From positions 1 to 64,000 of the forward strand of contig NZ_BMTL01000009.1 of assembly GCF_014649655.1 (NCBI RefSeq): a stretch of 64,000 bases of DNA, read 5' to 3'. The notes beneath the pieces are model-generated. The model did no database searches. It was given only the letters and a program-made list of their open reading frames with translations, and was not told where the DNA came from. This DNA is from Streptomyces humidus. Its GTDB lineage: Bacteria > Actinomycetota > Actinomycetes > Streptomycetales > Streptomycetaceae. Shown here one piece after another: positions 15,953-25,301 of this stretch (its first letter is position 1; each line of letters begins with the position of its first letter). Both the position numbers and the translations under genes were made by a program.

Positions 15953-18490
15953 TCAGCTCCCGTCGTGCGTCCCCTGGTGCAGGTCCCATACCCACACTCC
16001 GGCCACCCTCTTCCCGGGGCGGCCCACCAGCTTGTCCACCGTCTCACGCAGCCGGTCCTCGTACCGCTGCGGGGCCAGCACCAGCGCGCCCGCCCGCCAG
16101 TACGCGAGGTCCTCGCGGGCCTCGGCCCGGGCGCGGGCGTCGATCACCGGGACCACGCCCGTGTACCGCACGTCCCGCAGCAGGCTCGCGGTGAAGCGCA
16201 GCGGGACGCCGTAGACGCCGGTGCGGTCGCCGTCTCCGTAGGGGCCGTTGAAGTAGCCGCCGGGCATCCGGAAGCCGAGCCCGGCCGCCGTCTGCCAGTG
16301 CAGGGCCTCGGCCGCCTCGGGTTCGGCGAGCGGCACCGGGACCAGCGTCTCGTCGCCCCGGACGTACGCCTTCCAGGCGCCCTCGGTGAAGAAGGCGGGC
16401 GCCGGGGCGCGCGGCCCGGACTTCAGCGGGGCCGGGATCAGGGGCAGCAGGGCGAGGCAGACGGCGAGCAGCCCGGCGTACTGGGCGCCCAGCCGGCGGG
16501 CCCGCGCCAGCCGGTCGACGGCCAGGGCGAGCAGCATGCCCAGCGCCGGGGCGCAGACCAGCGCGACCCGGCTCTCGATCACCGACTCGAAGAGGGGGAG
16601 GCCGGCGAGCGCGGCCCACGGGCCGGGCACGGTGACGCCGGTGAGGGGGAGGGCGACGCGCGGGCCGAGGGACAGCACGGCCGCGGCCGCCGCCGTGCAG
16701 GCCAGCGCTCTGACGACCGGCCGCCGCCACAGCGCCGTCGCGACGGCGAACGCGAGCAGGACCAGCGGCCAGCCGTAGAAGGCGTTCTGCTCGGTCGGGT
16801 TCAGGGAGAGGGCGTCGGCGCGCCCGGCGTCGCCCGCGACCAGGGAGCGTTCGGCGAACGAGAGCAGCGCGCGCACCGAGTTGCCGACGCCGGTCGCGCT
16901 GCCGTGGTCGATGCCGGAGTAGCTCTGCGGGCCGGAGAACTGCCAGGCCAGCGGGTAGACGACCAGCGGCAGACAGACGGCGGCGGCGATCGCCAGGCCG
17001 TTCAGCGCAGGGCGTACGGCCGCACGGGCCACGTCGGGACGCGCGATGCCGTAGGAGACGGCGAACACGAGCAGTCCCAGCGCGGTCAGCAGGAGGGGTT
17101 CCTCGCCGAGGAAGACCTGGTAGGCCGCCATCAGGCCGAGGACGACCCCGTCGCGCGCGACCCGCTCGCCGGTGGTGAGCCGCAGAGCCCGGTCGATGAT
17201 CAGCGGGATCATGAACAGCACGACGAAGTTCGGGTGGGCGTTGGCGTGGCTGACCATCGGCGGCGCGAACGCGGCCAGGGCGGCCCCGGCGAAGGCGGCC
17301 GCCCGCTGGCGCACGAGCCGTCGCACGATCAGCCGATACCAGGCGAGCGCGGTGGCGGCCAGACCCAGCGTCATCACCAGGCTGAGGGAGACGGCCGGGC
17401 CGAACAGCAGGGTGACCGGGGTGAGCGGGACGGACAGGCCAGGCATCGTCGTGTTGGCCATCAGGTTCACGCCGCCGGGGAAGCCCTGGAGGTCGGTGAA
17501 GAGGGGATTGCGCAGCCGGGCGACGTTGTCCGCGGTCACCGCGAAGAACCACTCCCACTGGTTCTGGTCCTGGAGGGAGTCGGTGAGGTAGCGGTGGGCC
17601 GGATCGAGGACGCGGCCGGAGTACAGGGTGACGGCCATCGCCAGGAAGAGGACGGCCGCGAGGACGTCCGCCGGTTTGGGCGCCGGGAACCGCAGCCGCA
17701 CCAGGTCGCGCAGCACCCGCGGGTAGTCCGCCGGGCGGATCTTCGAGCCGGGCCGGTGCGACCAGTGCACCGGCACCTCGGCGACCGGCCAGCCGGCGCG
17801 CTGGAAGTGCCGCAGCACCTCCACGTCGACCGCGTAGCCGTTGAGGCGGGACGCGGCGAACGCGGCACGGGCCTTGTCGCCGTCGAACAGCTTGAAACCG
17901 CACTGGGTGTCGCGTATCCCGCGCAGGGTCGTGCGGCGGATGAGCAGGTTGCCCGCGGCGCCCAGGACCTCGCGCATCCGGTGCTGCCGCTCGCCGAGGG
18001 TCGCGCCGGGCACGGCCCGCGAACCGATCGCCGCCGCGTGTCCACCGGCGGCGAGCACCTTCTCCAGGCGCTCCAACTCCTCGACGGGGGTGGCGAGATC
18101 GGCGTCCATGACCAGGACGCGGCGGCCCCGGCTGGCGGCGACTCCCAGCCGCAGGGCGTGTCCCTTGCCCCGGTTGCCTGAGCCGGAGCCGGTGACGAGC
18201 CGCACGCGGGAGTCGCGGCGGACGGTGACGAGCTCGCGGGTGGCGTCGGTGGAGCCGTCGTCGGCGACCAGGATCTCCCAGCTGCCCCAACGGCTCCCGG
18301 TCGCGTCGAGATGACGGCCGACCGCGTCCAGGGTGGGGCCGAGCCGGCGCTCCTCGTTGTAGGCGGGGATGACGACGGAGAGGTCCAGGGCGCCGGCCGC
18401 GGTCCCGGCGGCACGCGGGGCGGAAGGGCGCGCGGGGCGGGCGCCCGCGCGGGGCACGGGACGGGTGCCGGGGGCGTCCGCACGGCTCAC
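15953..18490 (-). CDS. GT2 glycosyltransferase fused to polytopic GT-C-like membrane domain
   Basis: 845-aa two-domain protein. Residues about 35-270 are a dolichyl-phosphate-glucose/mannose synthase-like GT2 domain (LSVVIPAYNEERRLGP, LVADDGSTDATRE, VLVMDADLATPVEE, DTQCGFKLF). The remaining 570 residues have about ten to twelve membrane segments with a large C-terminal extracytoplasmic portion, as in GT-C polyprenyl-phosphate-sugar transferases. Likely role: make a polyprenyl-P sugar and transfer it to an envelope acceptor; this is inference. The GTG overlaps the GntR stop (GTGA), so the two form an operon. Confidence 0.85.
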   Translation of the reverse strand: MSRADAPGTRPVPRAGARPARPSAPRAAGTAAGALDLSVVIPAYNEERRLGPTLDAVGRHLDATGSRWGSWEILVADDGSTDATRELVTVRRDSRVRLVTGSGSGNRGKGHALRLGVAASRGRRVLVMDADLATPVEELERLEKVLAAGGHAAAIGSRAVPGATLGERQHRMREVLGAAGNLLIRRTTLRGIRDTQCGFKLFDGDKARAAFAASRLNGYAVDVEVLRHFQRAGWPVAEVPVHWSHRPGSKIRPADYPRVLRDLVRLRFPAPKPADVLAAVLFLAMAVTLYSGRVLDPAHRYLTDSLQDQNQWEWFFAVTADNVARLRNPLFTDLQGFPGGVNLMANTTMPGLSVPLTPVTLLFGPAVSLSLVMTLGLAATALAWYRLIVRRLVRQRAAAFAGAALAAFAPPMVSHANAHPNFVVLFMIPLIIDRALRLTTGERVARDGVVLGLMAAYQVFLGEEPLLLTALGLLVFAVSYGIARPDVARAAVRPALNGLAIAAAVCLPLVVYPLAWQFSGPQSYSGIDHGSATGVGNSVRALLSFAERSLVAGDAGRADALSLNPTEQNAFYGWPLVLLAFAVATALWRRPVVRALACTAAAAAVLSLGPRVALPLTGVTVPGPWAALAGLPLFESVIESRVALVCAPALGMLLALAVDRLARARRLGAQYAGLLAVCLALLPLIPAPLKSGPRAPAPAFFTEGAWKAYVRGDETLVPVPLAEPEAAEALHWQTAAGLGFRMPGGYFNGPYGDGDRTGVYGVPLRFTASLLRDVRYTGVVPVIDARARAEAREDLAYWRAGALVLAPQRYEDRLRETVDKLVGRPGKRVAGVWVWDLHQGTHDGS

Positions 18491-19233
18491 CGCGTCGCCA
18501 GCCGCTCGATCAGGCCGATGGACTCGTCGTTGTACGCGGCGAGGATCACCCGGGCGGCGTCGGTGTCGCGGGCGTACAGGGCGTCGACCAGTTCGGTGTG
18601 GCCGGACCACAGGCAGCCGCGCAGGTCGGACAGCCGGCGCAGATGCTGCACCGTGCACACCCAGGACTGCACCCGCAGCCGGTGCAGGAAGTCGGTGAGA
18701 TAGGGATTGCCGAACAGGGCGCTCAACTCGCGCCAGAACCGCAGGTCGTAGCCGATGAGGACGGTGAGGTCGCCGGCCGAGGCGGCCCGCTGCGCCTCCT
18801 CGCCGCGCCGGCGCACCCCCGCTATGGCGGCGGCGACCCGGGGCTCCTCGAAGTTCTGGTGGCTCTGACGGCCCGCGTCGAGGGCGATGAACATCCCCTC
18901 GATGATCAGGCTGCGGGCCTCGATCATGCCCCGGTAGTCCGCGGCCGAGTACTCGGGGACCCGGAAACCCCGGTGCTGGTCGGCCTCCAGGAGGCCCTGC
19001 GCGGAGAGATCGACGAGGGCCTCGCGCACGGGGGTCGCGGAGACGCCGTACTGCTCGGCGATCTCCTTCACCGTGAACTCCTGCCCCGGTTGCAGCCGGC
19101 CCCCCAGCACCTCGTCGCGGAGCGCGTCGGCGATCTGCTGGCGCAGGGTGCTGCGCGTCACGGCGCCGTTACCGGTGCTGCCGGGCATGGTCGAGGCGTC
19201 TCCCTCGTCGGGGGCGGAAAATGGCGTGCTCAT
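18487..19233 (-). CDS. GntR-family regulator (FadR/VanR subgroup)
   Basis: A 248-aa regulator with an N-terminal winged helix (LRQQIADALRDEVLGGRLQPG, FTVKEIAEQYGVSATPVREAL) and an all-helical FCD effector domain with conserved His residues and Asp/Arg near YDLRFWRELS. It overlaps and precedes the glycosyltransferase gene, which it presumably controls. ATG 19233 has no good Shine-Dalgarno, but TACATA lies just before it, so initiation may be leaderless. Confidence 0.88.
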   Translation of the reverse strand: MSTPFSAPDEGDASTMPGSTGNGAVTRSTLRQQIADALRDEVLGGRLQPGQEFTVKEIAEQYGVSATPVREALVDLSAQGLLEADQHRGFRVPEYSAADYRGMIEARSLIIEGMFIALDAGRQSHQNFEEPRVAAAIAGVRRRGEEAQRAASAGDLTVLIGYDLRFWRELSALFGNPYLTDFLHRLRVQSWVCTVQHLRRLSDLRGCLWSGHTELVDALYARDTDAARVILAAYNDESIGLIERLATR

Positions 19234-19385
19234 CGTTATGTACGAGCACGCCACCTTACGCGTTCGACGAAATCGAGCCCCTCCGTGCACAAGGGTCCCG
19301 AGCCGGCTCCCGGGCCGCCCGAAGACGGGTCCCGGGCCTCCCCGGACCCCGTCTCACGGGCGGGTTCCGGGGCGGCCCGGAGATC

Positions 19386-19408
19386 GGTCCCGGAACCGCT
19401 CCGGGACC
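19386..19408 (-). terminator. Terminator hairpin downstream of aminotransferase
   Basis: GGTCCCGGA and TCCGGGACC form a perfect 9-bp stem around ACCGC, 65 bp past the aminotransferase stop and before the GntR gene. The surrounding 19300-19460 is a run of GGNNCCGG-like repeats. Confidence 0.6.
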
Positions 19409-19472
19409 GGTTCCGGAGCCGCTCGCGAACGGCGCTCTCCCGTGACCGGATCCGTCGCCGCCTCACCCTTCG

Positions 19473-20828
19473 TCACACGGTGTACTCGTCGGCCGCCGAG
19501 AGGGCCGTGTCCAGCGCCGCGAGGCCCTCCTTGACCTCGGACTCGGAGACGTTGAGCGGCGGCACGAAGTGGGTGCGGTTCATGTTCACGAACGGCCACA
19601 CCCCGGCCTTCTTGGCGGCGGAGCCGAAGGCGGCCATGGGCGCGTTCGCCTCGCCCGTCGCGTTGTACGGCACCAGCGGCTCGCGCGTCTCACGGTTCTT
19701 CACCAGCTCGACGGCCCAGAACATGCCGACGCCGCGCACCTCGCCGACGCTCGGATGCCGCTCGGCCAGCTCCGCCAGACCGGGCCCGACCAGGGAGGCG
19801 CCCAGGTGCTTCGCGTTCTCGACGACGCCCTCCTCCGCCATGACGTTGATCGTCGCGACGGCGGCCGCGCAGGCCAGCGGGTGCCCGGAGTACGTCAGAC
19901 CGCCCGGGTAGGGCCGCCTGGCGAAGGTCTCCGCGATCGCGCCGGAGATGGCCACGCCGCCCAGCGGCACGTATCCGCTGTTCACGCCCTTGGCGAAGGT
20001 CATCAGGTCGGGCGTCACGCCGTACAGGTCGGCCGCGAACCACTCGCCGGTGCGGCCGAACCCGGCCATGACCTCGTCCAGGACGAAGACGATCCCGTGC
20101 CGGTCGCAGATCTCCCGCACACCGGCCAGGTAACCGGGCGGCGGCAGCATGATCCCCGCCGTTCCCGGCACGGTCTCCAGGATGATCGCGGCGATCGTCG
20201 CCGGGCCCTCGAAGGCGATGGTCGTCTCCAGGTGCTCCAGCGCCCGCGCGGTCTCCTGCTCCTCCGTCTCGGCGTAGAAGCGGGACCGGTACAGGAACGG
20301 CGCCCAGAAGTGCACGACGCCGGCGGTGGCGCTGTCGGAGGCCCAGCGCCGCGGGTCGCCGGTGAGGTTCACGGCCTGCTGGGTGCCGCCGTGGTACGAG
20401 CGGTAGGCGGACAGCACCTTGGTCCGGCCGGTGTGCAGCCGGGCCATGCGCACGGCGTGCTCGACGGCGTCCGCCCCGCCGTTGGTGAAGAAGATCTTGT
20501 CCAGGTCGCCCGGGGTGCGCTCGGCGATCAGCCGGGCCGCCTCCGAGCGGGCCTCCACCGCGAAGGCGGGCGCGAAGGTGGTCAGGCGGGCGGCCTGCTC
20601 CTGGATCGCGGCGACGACCTTCGGGTGCTGGTAGCCGATGTTGGTGTAGACGAGGCCGCTGGTGAGGTCGAGGTAGCGCTTGCCCTCGTAGTCCCAGAAG
20701 TACGACCCCTCGGCGCCGGCCACGGCGAGCGGGTCGATGAGCTCCTGGGCGGACCAGGAGTGGAAGACATGCGCGCGGTCCGCGGCCTTCACGGCGGCGC
20801 CGGCCAGGGGATCGATCTGAGGGGTCAT
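19473..20828 (-). CDS. Class III PLP-dependent aminotransferase
   Basis: 451-aa fold-type I enzyme acting on an omega-amino or beta-amino donor. Visible: FTNGGADAVEHAVRMAR, YRSYHGGT (aromatic stack on PLP), VFVLDEVMAGFGRTG (Asp binding the pyridine nitrogen), and FAKGVNSGYVPLGG (the KG Lys forming the Schiff base). The start is MTPQIDPLAG at 20828. It resembles taurine-pyruvate/aspartate aminotransferase-family proteins; the exact substrate cannot be read from sequence. Monocistronic, with a divergent Ser/Thr kinase on its 5' side. Confidence 0.92.
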   Translation of the reverse strand: MTPQIDPLAGAAVKAADRAHVFHSWSAQELIDPLAVAGAEGSYFWDYEGKRYLDLTSGLVYTNIGYQHPKVVAAIQEQAARLTTFAPAFAVEARSEAARLIAERTPGDLDKIFFTNGGADAVEHAVRMARLHTGRTKVLSAYRSYHGGTQQAVNLTGDPRRWASDSATAGVVHFWAPFLYRSRFYAETEEQETARALEHLETTIAFEGPATIAAIILETVPGTAGIMLPPPGYLAGVREICDRHGIVFVLDEVMAGFGRTGEWFAADLYGVTPDLMTFAKGVNSGYVPLGGVAISGAIAETFARRPYPGGLTYSGHPLACAAAVATINVMAEEGVVENAKHLGASLVGPGLAELAERHPSVGEVRGVGMFWAVELVKNRETREPLVPYNATGEANAPMAAFGSAAKKAGVWPFVNMNRTHFVPPLNVSESEVKEGLAALDTALSAADEYTV

Positions 20829-21215
20829 ACCGGCGAGCGTAAATGTCCGCGATGCGGAAGCGATATCGGCGTCCTGTTCCGTGGACGGCCCGATTCCGCG
20901 ACAGGTTGTCGGGCGTGCGGGCGGGTCGCGCCGAACCGCTCGCGCCCGCCGTTCAGGGGTGGGCCGCGATCGTCCGTACCGCCCGTCGTCCCCGGGGCGG
21001 GGCCTTCGCCGATCGGCCGGCGCGGGAGCCCTGCGAGAGGTGGAGCCGGCCGGGGCCGTCCACGTCCCGGAAGGTCTGTCCACGGCGCCGGACGGGCCGG
21101 CGTCGCCTGTTACGGAACCGTAGACACCTCGCCTCCCTATCCCCCGAACGGCCCGATTATTCTCGCCTCCACACACATGTCCCGATCACACATGTGGCGG
21201 AAAGGCGGCGCTGCG
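20829..21215. other. Divergent intergenic region, aminotransferase/kinase
   Basis: 387 bp without a convincing gene. It contains TACGG-AA-CCGTA (21111-21122), an inverted repeat about 95 bp upstream of the kinase start, and a repeated CACACATGT (two copies near 21171 and 21187) close to the kinase start. No clear promoter pair stands out. Confidence 0.5.
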
Positions 21216-23138
21216 ATGGAGAAGCTGGGCCCCGGGGACCCGCAGCGCATCGGCGGCTACCGGCTGCTCGCGCGGCTGGGGGCGGGCGGGATGGGCCGGG
21301 TGTACCTCGCCCGCTCGGACCGGGGGCGCACGGTCGCCGTGAAGCTGGTCCGGCGCGAACTGGCCGCGCGCGAGGAGTTCCGGGCGCGTTTCCGCCAGGA
21401 GGTGCGCAACGCCCAGCGCGTCGGCGGCTTCTGGACGGCCCCCGTCCTCGACGCCGACACCGAGGCCGCCGTGCCCTGGGTGGCCACCGGCTACGTCGCC
21501 GGGCCGAGCCTGCAGCAGGTGGTGGGCCACGACCACGGCCCGCTGCCCGAGCGGTCGGTGCGCATCCTCGCCGCCGGGCTCGCCCACGCGCTCACCAACA
21601 TCCACGCGGCCGGCATCGTCCACCGCGACCTGAAGCCGTCCAACGTGATGGTCACCATCGAAGGGCCCCGGGTCATCGACTTCGGCGTCGCGCGGGCGCT
21701 GGAGAGCGTGACCGGCGACAGCCGGCTGACCCAGACCGGCGCGGTCATCGGCTCACCGGGCTTCATGGCCCCCGAGCAGGTGCGCGGGGACGGTGTCACC
21801 CCGGCCAGCGACGTCTTCTGCCTGGGCTCGGTCATCGCCTACGCGGCCACCGGCGTCCTGCCCTTCGGCGCACCCGACGAGGGGGCGCACGCCCTGATGT
21901 TCCGCATCGCCGAGGACGAGCCCGACCTCGCGGGCGTCCCCGAGGGCATCGCCGACCTGGTCCGCGCCTGTCTGCGCAAGGACCCCGCCGCCCGCCCCTC
22001 CCTCGCGCGCGTGCTGGAGCTCACCGGCGTCGACGACACGGTGTCCGACGGCCGCTCGCGCGACCCCTGGCTGCCCAGCGCGCTGGTGGCCCAGCTCGGC
22101 CGGCACGCCGTGCGGCTCCTGGAGGTGGAGGACCCGGAGAACCCGGGGAGCCCAGGGAGCACGGAGCGCGCGGAGAACACGGGGTACCTCGCGGATACGG
22201 AGAACCCGGCGAGCCCGGTCGGCAGCGCGGCGGCCGCCGGGGAACACTCGGGGCCGCGCGGCGACATGTTCGCGCCGGAGCATCGCCGCACGCTGGTCGC
22301 GGGCTCCGACGGCATCCCGCCGCAGACGCCCCCGCCGGGCCCGCCCGGCCCGGACGCTCCCGCCCACCCGGCGTACGGTCACGCCCAGCAGCATCCGCAG
22401 CCGGCCCCCGGCTACGGGCATGCGCCCGGGGCGTCGGACGGCTGGTCCGCGGCGCCCGGCATCCCGGCACCGTACAACCCGTACGCGGACGGCGCCGGAA
22501 TGCCGGGCGCCACCGCGCCGCCGTACGGCCCCTACGGGCCGGCCGACCTCACCGCCGACACGCAGGAGCCCCCGGGGCGCAGCGGCCGGACGACGCTGCT
22601 GCTCGTCCTGGTCGCGCTGGTGGTCGCGATCGCCGCGGGCGGCTCGGTGTACGCGTTCATGAACGGCGACGGCGGCTCCGGAGCGGACCCGGCGGCCGGC
22701 GCCTCCGCCTCGGGGACCCCTTCCGCGAAGGACTCGGCGCCGCCCTCGTCGTCCGCGCCCGGGGCGTCCGCCTCCCCCTCCCCGTCCTCCTCGGCCGGTG
22801 CGGTGCCCGCGGCCTTCCTCGGCGTGTGGACGACCACGATCGAGAACGAGACCGGCACGAACACCCGGCGGCTGACCATCACGCAGGGCGAGACCGGCGA
22901 CGCCGTGCTCGCCCTCGTCGCCGACGGGAAGGCGTACCACTGCGAGTTCAGCGCCACCCTCACCCGGCTGCCCGCCGCCGGCGGCCCGCTGCAGATCGGC
23001 CCCTCCAAGGTCACCGCGGGCCGTCCCCTCTCCTCGTGCAGCCCCGGCGCCGCCTCCGAGGTCACCCTCCTCGCCGACGGCAGACTCCAGCGCACCAACA
23101 CCGGAACGGGCGAGAAGCTCACCTACACCAGAGGCTGA
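21216..23138 (+). CDS. Receptor-type Ser/Thr protein kinase
   Basis: 640-aa Hanks-type kinase. Cytoplasmic kinase domain about 14-275: glycine loop LGAGGMGRVYLA, catalytic Lys43 in VAVKLV, HRDLKPSN (Asp138), DFGVA, and APEQ. A Pro/Gly/Glu-rich juxtamembrane linker follows with 9-bp-periodic repeats (ENPGSPGST). One membrane helix lies at about 458-482. An extracellular Ser/Pro linker leads to a beta-rich sensor domain of about 110 residues (FLGVWTTTIENETG, with two Cys likely forming a disulfide). ATG 21216 is preceded by GAAAGGCGG. No PASTA repeats, so the ligand is unknown. Confidence 0.93.
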   Translation: MEKLGPGDPQRIGGYRLLARLGAGGMGRVYLARSDRGRTVAVKLVRRELAAREEFRARFRQEVRNAQRVGGFWTAPVLDADTEAAVPWVATGYVAGPSLQQVVGHDHGPLPERSVRILAAGLAHALTNIHAAGIVHRDLKPSNVMVTIEGPRVIDFGVARALESVTGDSRLTQTGAVIGSPGFMAPEQVRGDGVTPASDVFCLGSVIAYAATGVLPFGAPDEGAHALMFRIAEDEPDLAGVPEGIADLVRACLRKDPAARPSLARVLELTGVDDTVSDGRSRDPWLPSALVAQLGRHAVRLLEVEDPENPGSPGSTERAENTGYLADTENPASPVGSAAAAGEHSGPRGDMFAPEHRRTLVAGSDGIPPQTPPPGPPGPDAPAHPAYGHAQQHPQPAPGYGHAPGASDGWSAAPGIPAPYNPYADGAGMPGATAPPYGPYGPADLTADTQEPPGRSGRTTLLLVLVALVVAIAAGGSVYAFMNGDGGSGADPAAGASASGTPSAKDSAPPSSSAPGASASPSPSSSAGAVPAAFLGVWTTTIENETGTNTRRLTITQGETGDAVLALVADGKAYHCEFSATLTRLPAAGGPLQIGPSKVTAGRPLSSCSPGAASEVTLLADGRLQRTNTGTGEKLTYTRG

Positions 23139-23177
23139 GCGGCCCTGCCGGGCCCGTGCCCGCCGGGCTCCCGCCCC

Positions 23178-23930
23178 TCACCGGGGCTCCGGCGGCCTCT
23201 GGCGGGGCATGTTGGGGCGGGCGTTGACCCCGGGCGGGGAGGGGAAGCGGCCGGCGCCCCCGCCGGCGTCGGGCCGGCCGCCGGAGGAGATCGCCGCCTG
23301 GATCCCCAGGGGCGTCGGACCGGCCCGGAACTCCATCATCCAGTCGGCCGTCTCCGTGCGCACCAGGTCCGTGACGTCCTCCGAGAACCGTCGCAGCACC
23401 CCGAGGCACCGCTCGGCGGCCTCGCTCGCCGTGCCCTCGGCCGGGCCCAGGACCTCCCGGACGCTCTCCGACGCCCAGTCGAACTGGAGCACCTGGAGCC
23501 GGCGCTGCACGGCCTGCGCGGTGGCCACGTCCCGCATCCAGCCGGACGTCACCCCGAAGAACCGGTCCACCGCCACACAGGCCACCGCCAGCAGCAGGGC
23601 CGGACAGCCCCAGGGAGCCACCCCGCCCAGCACGCGGGTGAGGTCCAGCAACGGCAGCGCGGCCCCGCACACCGTCCCGGCCGCCGCCCCGGCGCGCAGC
23701 ATCCGGGCGCCGCGCCGCTTCCACACCCGGTCGCCGAGGTACCAGGCGGCGGTCTCCAGCGCGCCGCGCTCCACCCACCGGTACAGCTCGTCCAGCCGTT
23801 CGGCGGGCTCGCCCCAGTCCCCGAGCGGCAGCGTCCGCCCGGTCAGGTCGCCCGGCCGCAGCCCGGCCGCGCCCTCACCCCGCCCGTCCTGGGACGGACG
23901 CTCGGGCTGCATCTCCGGCTGCTGAACCAC
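23178..23930 (-). CDS. SLATT-domain two-helix membrane protein
   Basis: A 250-aa protein. After a charged N-terminus and a helix containing RLDELYRWVERGALETAAWYL, two membrane helices (about 79-97 and 105-122) are followed by a long amphipathic region (DRFFGVTSGWMRDVATAQAVQRRLQVLQFDW) and a Pro/Gly tail. The N-helix/2TM/helix layout matches SLATT proteins, a family proposed as pore-forming effectors in nucleotide-signalling conflict systems. In Streptomyces this gene sits next to ybaB-recR, so a housekeeping role is equally possible. It is convergent with the kinase gene. Confidence 0.7.
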   Translation of the reverse strand: MVQQPEMQPERPSQDGRGEGAAGLRPGDLTGRTLPLGDWGEPAERLDELYRWVERGALETAAWYLGDRVWKRRGARMLRAGAAAGTVCGAALPLLDLTRVLGGVAPWGCPALLLAVACVAVDRFFGVTSGWMRDVATAQAVQRRLQVLQFDWASESVREVLGPAEGTASEAAERCLGVLRRFSEDVTDLVRTETADWMMEFRAGPTPLGIQAAISSGGRPDAGGGAGRFPSPPGVNARPNMPRQRPPEPR

Positions 23931-24267
23931 CCGGCACTCCCTACTGATCCCGACCGGCCGGTCCCCACCGATCCGATGAAGCCGACCGGTCCCGACGACG
24001 CCGACCGCTCTCGACCGCTCGCGTTGCGTGACACCCGCGAAGCCTGACGCCGCTGCGCCGGACCTTTCCTACCTCCCAATGGGTGGCTCAGCCGAAGGTT
24101 TCACCGCTTTTACGCCTGGAAGTGGGCCTTGATCAGGTATAGGACGCACACGAAACTCACTCGAAAGAGTGCCGGGGCGACACCCGCACAGACCACGTAG
24201 GCTCGTGCCGAGCGGAGTGAAACCCGTTCGGAGGCACGCCCGACACTCGTAGACACAGGAGCTGATC
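23931..24267. other. Intergenic region upstream of ybaB
   Basis: 337 bp between divergent genes. A small hairpin CACTC-GAAA-GAGTG lies at 24158-24171 and TAGGCT at 24198-24203 is a possible -10 for ybaB. AGGAG precedes the GTG. The signal-recognition-particle RNA signature is absent. Confidence 0.45.
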
Positions 24268-24609
24268 GTGATTCCCGGTGGTGGCCAGCCCAACATGCAG
24301 CAGCTGCTCCAGCAGGCCCAGAAGATGCAGCAGGACCTGGCCCGCGCTCAGGAGGAACTGGCGAACACGGAGGTCGACGGGCAGGCGGGCGGCGGCCTGG
24401 TGAAGGCGACCGTGACCGGCTCGGGCGAGCTGCGGGCCCTGCGGATCGACCCGAAGGCGGTGGACCCGGAGGACACCGAGACGCTCGCCGACCTGGTCGT
24501 CGCGGCCGTCCAGGCGGCGAACGAGAACGCGCAGACGCTGCAGCAGCAGAAGCTCGGCCCGCTGACCCAGGGCCTGGGCGGCGGCGGCATTCCGGGTCTG
24601 CCCTTCTAG
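24268..24609 (+). CDS. YbaB/EbfC nucleoid-associated protein
   Basis: 113-aa DNA-binding protein found beside recR in most bacteria. It has a long N-terminal coiled helix ([22 protein letters not shown]), the central [25 protein letters not shown] strand pair, and a Gly-rich tail. GTG start with AGGAGCTGATC before it. Probably co-transcribed with recR 92 bp downstream. Confidence 0.95.
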   Translation: MIPGGGQPNMQQLLQQAQKMQQDLARAQEELANTEVDGQAGGGLVKATVTGSGELRALRIDPKAVDPEDTETLADLVVAAVQAANENAQTLQQQKLGPLTQGLGGGGIPGLPF

Positions 24610-24701
24610 TCCCGGTCCGCGGTCCGGTCCGCCCTTACGCGGACCGGCCCCGGCCGACTACCGTACGTACGGCAAGGAACCCCAGGAAGGACGGCAGTCC
24701 G

Positions 24702-25301
24702 TTGTACGAAGGCGTGGTCCAGGACCTCATCGACGAGCTGGGGCGGCTGCCCGGCGTCGGTCCCAAGAGCGCGCAGCGGATCGCCTTCCACATCCTTCAG
24801 GCGGAGCCGACGGACGTCCGGCGCCTCGCTCACGCCCTCCTGGAGGTCAAGGCGAAGGTCCGCTTCTGTGCGACCTGCGGCAACGTGGCGCAGGAGGAGC
24901 TGTGCGGCATCTGCCGCGACAGCCGCCGCGACCCGTCCGTCATCTGCGTGGTGGAGGAGCCGAAGGACGTCGTCGCGATCGAGCGCACGCGCGAGTTCCG
25001 CGGCAAGTACCACGTCCTGGGCGGCGCGATCAGCCCCATCGAGGGGGTCGGTCCCGACGACCTGCGGATACGGGAACTCCTCGCGCGGCTGGCCGACGGC
25101 ACGGTCACGGAGCTGATCCTCGCCACGGATCCGAACCTGGAGGGCGAGGCCACGGCCACGTACCTCGCCCGCATGATCAAGCCCATGGGCCTGAAGGTCA
25201 CCCGCCTGGCCAGCGGCCTCCCGGTGGGCGGCGACCTGGAATACGCGGACGAGGTGACCCTCGGCCGCGCCTTCGAGGGGAGACGACTCCTAGATGTCTG
25301 A
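24702..25301 (+). CDS. recR: Recombination protein RecR
   Basis: 199-aa RecFOR-pathway protein that helps load RecA at gapped DNA. Order: helix-hairpin-helix ([20 protein letters not shown]), zinc finger CATCG with CGICRD, Toprim acidic strand ([15 protein letters not shown]), [16 protein letters not shown], and the Walker-like EATATYL region. TTG start with AGGAAGGACGG upstream. It overlaps the next gene by 8 bp. Confidence 0.97.
   Translation: MYEGVVQDLIDELGRLPGVGPKSAQRIAFHILQAEPTDVRRLAHALLEVKAKVRFCATCGNVAQEELCGICRDSRRDPSVICVVEEPKDVVAIERTREFRGKYHVLGGAISPIEGVGPDDLRIRELLARLADGTVTELILATDPNLEGEATATYLARMIKPMGLKVTRLASGLPVGGDLEYADEVTLGRAFEGRRLLDV

Noticed and set aside
15965..18181. Long plus-strand open frame opposite the glycosyltransferase
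   Set aside because: Antisense shadow of high-GC coding DNA; Gly/Arg/Gln-rich, no motifs.
19569..21180. Very long plus-strand N-terminal extension of the Ser/Thr kinase
   Set aside because: It is antisense to the aminotransferase; the kinase has a good start at 21216.
23931..24267. Signal recognition particle RNA near ybaB-recR
   Set aside because: The conserved GGTCCGGAAGGAAGCAG core is absent on both strands; dnaX is also not here.
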